NCBI RefSeq assembly: GCF_032716425.1
Contig: NZ_CP090419.1
Coordinates: forward strand, 2,110,001 to 2,174,000
Source: Pseudoalteromonas sp. N1230-9
GTDB taxonomy: Bacteria; Pseudomonadota; Gammaproteobacteria; Enterobacterales; Alteromonadaceae
Reading direction: 5' to 3'
Length of the DNA: 64,000 nucleotides
A model generated the notes under the pieces. The model had not been told where the DNA came from. It saw only the letters and a list, made by a program, of their open reading frames with translations, and ran no database searches. This document shows, piece by piece, positions 62,103 through 64,000 of this stretch; position 1 is the first letter of the stretch, and every line of letters begins with the position of its first letter. The position numbers and the translations under genes are program-made.

Positions 62103-62564
62103 ATGAATATTCAAAAAGGTTTACTCAATTTAATAACCCTAATCATCATTATTTTAATGCCCATGAAAGCGCTTAGTGCGGCTAAACCTATAACAGGTGT
62201 GAGCTGCCAAGAAGGCTTTTATATCCTTACACCAGATAAACATATCCATTGGATAAGGGATCAACAAAAAGAGCGCACGCTTGTTTATTCTGAAGGTGAC
62301 GATATTTATGCCATGGCTGAGTGTGGCACAGGTGTAATAACAGTATTTGAAAACAAACAATTGCAAACACCCCACTATAGCGCTTATTACAGCCCTAATT
62401 GTAGGAATATTGGCACAGAAGTAGGTGAAACAAAAAGCATTTATCAAGGTGAAGTTAAAATAAATCACATACAAGCAACACCTAAAAGCCTAAAAATACG
62501 TCTTGCTAACAATGCACTTTTCAGTAGCAATAGCTGTACTGATCTTGCGATGCAAAGCGAGTAA
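62103..62564 (+). CDS. Periplasmic protein of unknown function
   Basis: 153 residues with a signal peptide (to about residue 26, ALSA). The mature part has four Cys (VSCQEG, AECGTG, PNCRNI, SSCTDL), fitting disulfides, and a beta-rich pattern like a small propeller fragment (YILTPDKHIHWI, IYAMAECGTGVITVF). It starts 12 bases after the Rieske gene and ends three bases before the peroxidase gene, so it belongs to this electron-transfer operon. Confidence 0.7.
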   Translation: MNIQKGLLNLITLIIIILMPMKALSAAKPITGVSCQEGFYILTPDKHIHWIRDQQKERTLVYSEGDDIYAMAECGTGVITVFENKQLQTPHYSAYYSPNCRNIGTEVGETKSIYQGEVKINHIQATPKSLKIRLANNALFSSNSCTDLAMQSE

Positions 62565-62567
62565 GCA

Positions 62568-64000
62568 ATGAAAGACACACGTTATTATCTTGCTTTCACG
62601 CTAAGCGCTTTAGCAGCAGCTTGTTTGTTTAATTACTCAGCGGCTAGTAACAAAGACAATGAAGAAGAACAAGCACTTAAGCAACTGCTAAACACCCTAA
62701 ATGATAGTTATAAGTTAACAATTGACGTCACCGCTCCTCATTTAAATACTCCCATGTTTACACTAGGCATGGAGCTATTTTTTAGCAAAGCGTTGAGTGG
62801 CAATCAAGATGTAGCCTGTGCAAGCTGTCACCACCCATTTCTAGCAGGTGGTGACAGCCTTAGCTTACCCATAGGTGAAGCTCCCTATGATGAGGATATA
62901 ATTGGCCCTGGCCGCTGGCATGACTGGCAACGCTCAGCAGATCCAAAAGCAGATGGCGCCCCGAATGTAGCACGGCATTCACAAACAATTATTAATGCTT
63001 CTTTGTACAAAGAAGCCATGTTCTATGATGGCCGTATTTTTGTACTTGAAAATGATACTAACAAAGCGGATACCCCCCTACCACACCGCACCCCTGACAG
63101 TAATTTATGGCAAGGAGATCAGTTAGCAGGAAAAAACTTACTTGCAACACAAGCTCGTTTTCCTGTTGTTTCAAGTGATGAAATGCGAGGCTATACATTC
63201 GCAGCTGCCAGCACCAATGAAGACACCCGACACAAATTAACAAAACGCTTACAGCAACACGATAAAAACCAACAATGGCTTAAGCTATTTCGCAATGCCT
63301 TTAATGATTTACATGCCGCACCAGAACAGCTTTTTACCTTTGAGAATATTGCAACCGCAATTTCTTACTACCAATCAACCCAACTATTAATTAACACTCC
63401 ATGGTTTAATTACCTTAACGGAGAGAGTGATGCAATGACTCCCAGCCAAAAACGGGGGGCACAGTTATTCTTGAAGTCAGCTAAACAAGGTGGTGCTGGC
63501 TGTATAGAATGTCATACGCCCCCTATTTTTTCTGACGAGAAATTTCACAATATTGCTGCGGTACAGGTCGGTCGCGGCAAACAGCCAAGTGGTGAGGACT
63601 ACGGTCGGCGAGGGGTTACACAAAAAGACAACGATCGTTATAAATTTAGAACACCATCTCTGTTAAATGTTGCAGCAACAGCACCCTACACTCACTCTGG
63701 TGCGTTTATAAATTTAGAGTCGGTCATTAAGCACCACCTTGATCCTGCCAAGTCGTTGCAGAATTTTGATTACAGCTTTGCCGACAACCCACAACTAAGT
63801 TACGTCGCGAGCTTATTATCAAATAGCAAACTCAATTCTCAACGTGCACTAGAGCAATTACAAAATGAACAACAAAAAGGGGTCAGCTTACTGGCATCAG
63901 GCATTACCATATCTGATGCTCAGCTCTTTGATTTAATTGCCTTTTTAAATAGCCTCACCGACCCTTGCATCAATAGTCGAGAGTGTATGTCTAAATGGGT
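62568..64000 (+). CDS. Di-heme cytochrome c peroxidase / MauG-like protein (partial, 3' end missing)
   Basis: The frame is open from ATG 62568 to the window end (477 complete codons). A signal peptide or anchor is followed by two heme sites, CASCH (Cys84-His88) and CIECH (Cys312-His316), and the late motif TPSLLNV...PYTHSGAF with the distal-ligand region typical of the peroxidase family. It could reduce peroxide or oxidise a protein partner. In this operon it probably receives or passes electrons from the alcohol oxidation chain. Confidence 0.87.
   Translation, partial: MKDTRYYLAFTLSALAAACLFNYSAASNKDNEEEQALKQLLNTLNDSYKLTIDVTAPHLNTPMFTLGMELFFSKALSGNQDVACASCHHPFLAGGDSLSLPIGEAPYDEDIIGPGRWHDWQRSADPKADGAPNVARHSQTIINASLYKEAMFYDGRIFVLENDTNKADTPLPHRTPDSNLWQGDQLAGKNLLATQARFPVVSSDEMRGYTFAAASTNEDTRHKLTKRLQQHDKNQQWLKLFRNAFNDLHAAPEQLFTFENIATAISYYQSTQLLINTPWFNYLNGESDAMTPSQKRGAQLFLKSAKQGGAGCIECHTPPIFSDEKFHNIAAVQVGRGKQPSGEDYGRRGVTQKDNDRYKFRTPSLLNVAATAPYTHSGAFINLESVIKHHLDPAKSLQNFDYSFADNPQLSYVASLLSNSKLNSQRALEQLQNEQQKGVSLLASGITISDAQLFDLIAFLNSLTDPCINSRECMSKW

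Noticed and set aside
1..64000. CRISPR array or Cas genes
   Set aside because: No regularly spaced repeats and no Cas-like proteins were seen on either strand.

Overview
The window reads as a chromosomal segment of a marine gammaproteobacterium of the Alteromonadales, most likely Pseudoalteromonas. This rests on the AT-leaning composition, an E. coli-like but diverged housekeeping set (tesA, sbcB, ldhA, lysC, ribB, aldA, umuDC), sodium-coupled transporters (NhaD, NSS, SbtA-like), RND efflux and a TonB-type receptor. Genus assignment is an inference from protein resemblance.

Layout. 1-700: end of tesA and a tRNA-Pro(GGG). 1062-3976: minus-strand gene cassettes separated by attC sites, with no integrase in view (a CALIN-type array). 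4407-5730: zinc phospholipase C-like protein plus lipoprotein. 5766-7462: umuDC with a LexA box. 7529-13293: hybrid histidine kinase, two diguanylate cyclases and a TIGR01777 epimerase. 13299-15299: LysR regulator divergent from an SbtA-like permease. 15382-17153: small unknown genes, including a 60-residue secreted peptide with two copies of a GTGGIVIIRK repeat. 17401-21416: about 4 kb bounded by near-identical direct repeats and abutting sbcB; it holds a 680-residue PD-(D/E)XK nuclease-like protein, small ORFs and a toxin/antitoxin-like pair. 21653-31482: core metabolism and transport, with a lysine riboswitch before lysC. 31631-36239: a condensin-like mksF-mksE-mksB operon. 37121-39654: an AT-rich operon of unknown function (hydrophobic effector-like protein, SUMF1-fold protein, two small membrane proteins). 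39847-50929: TonB receptor, RND pump, serine hydrolase, ribB with FMN riboswitch, LysR and nitroreductase. 50999-52420: DEAD-box helicase.

52576-64000 forms an alcohol-oxidation module: aldA, an outer-membrane porin, a sigma-54 activator of the AcoR type, a PQQ alcohol dehydrogenase, a Tat-type Rieske protein, a periplasmic protein and a di-heme cytochrome c peroxidase-like protein cut by the window end. I find -24/-12 elements before aldA, the porin and the PQQ dehydrogenase, each with a similar TGC(T/G)ACA-type element about 100-140 bp upstream, suggesting that the local activator controls all three.

Most promising for new biology: the direct-repeat island with the nuclease-like protein and toxin-like pair, the repeat peptide, the orphan cassette array, the sigma-54 regulon and the 37-39.6 kb operon. 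All functional statements come from reading motifs by eye; no database search was run.
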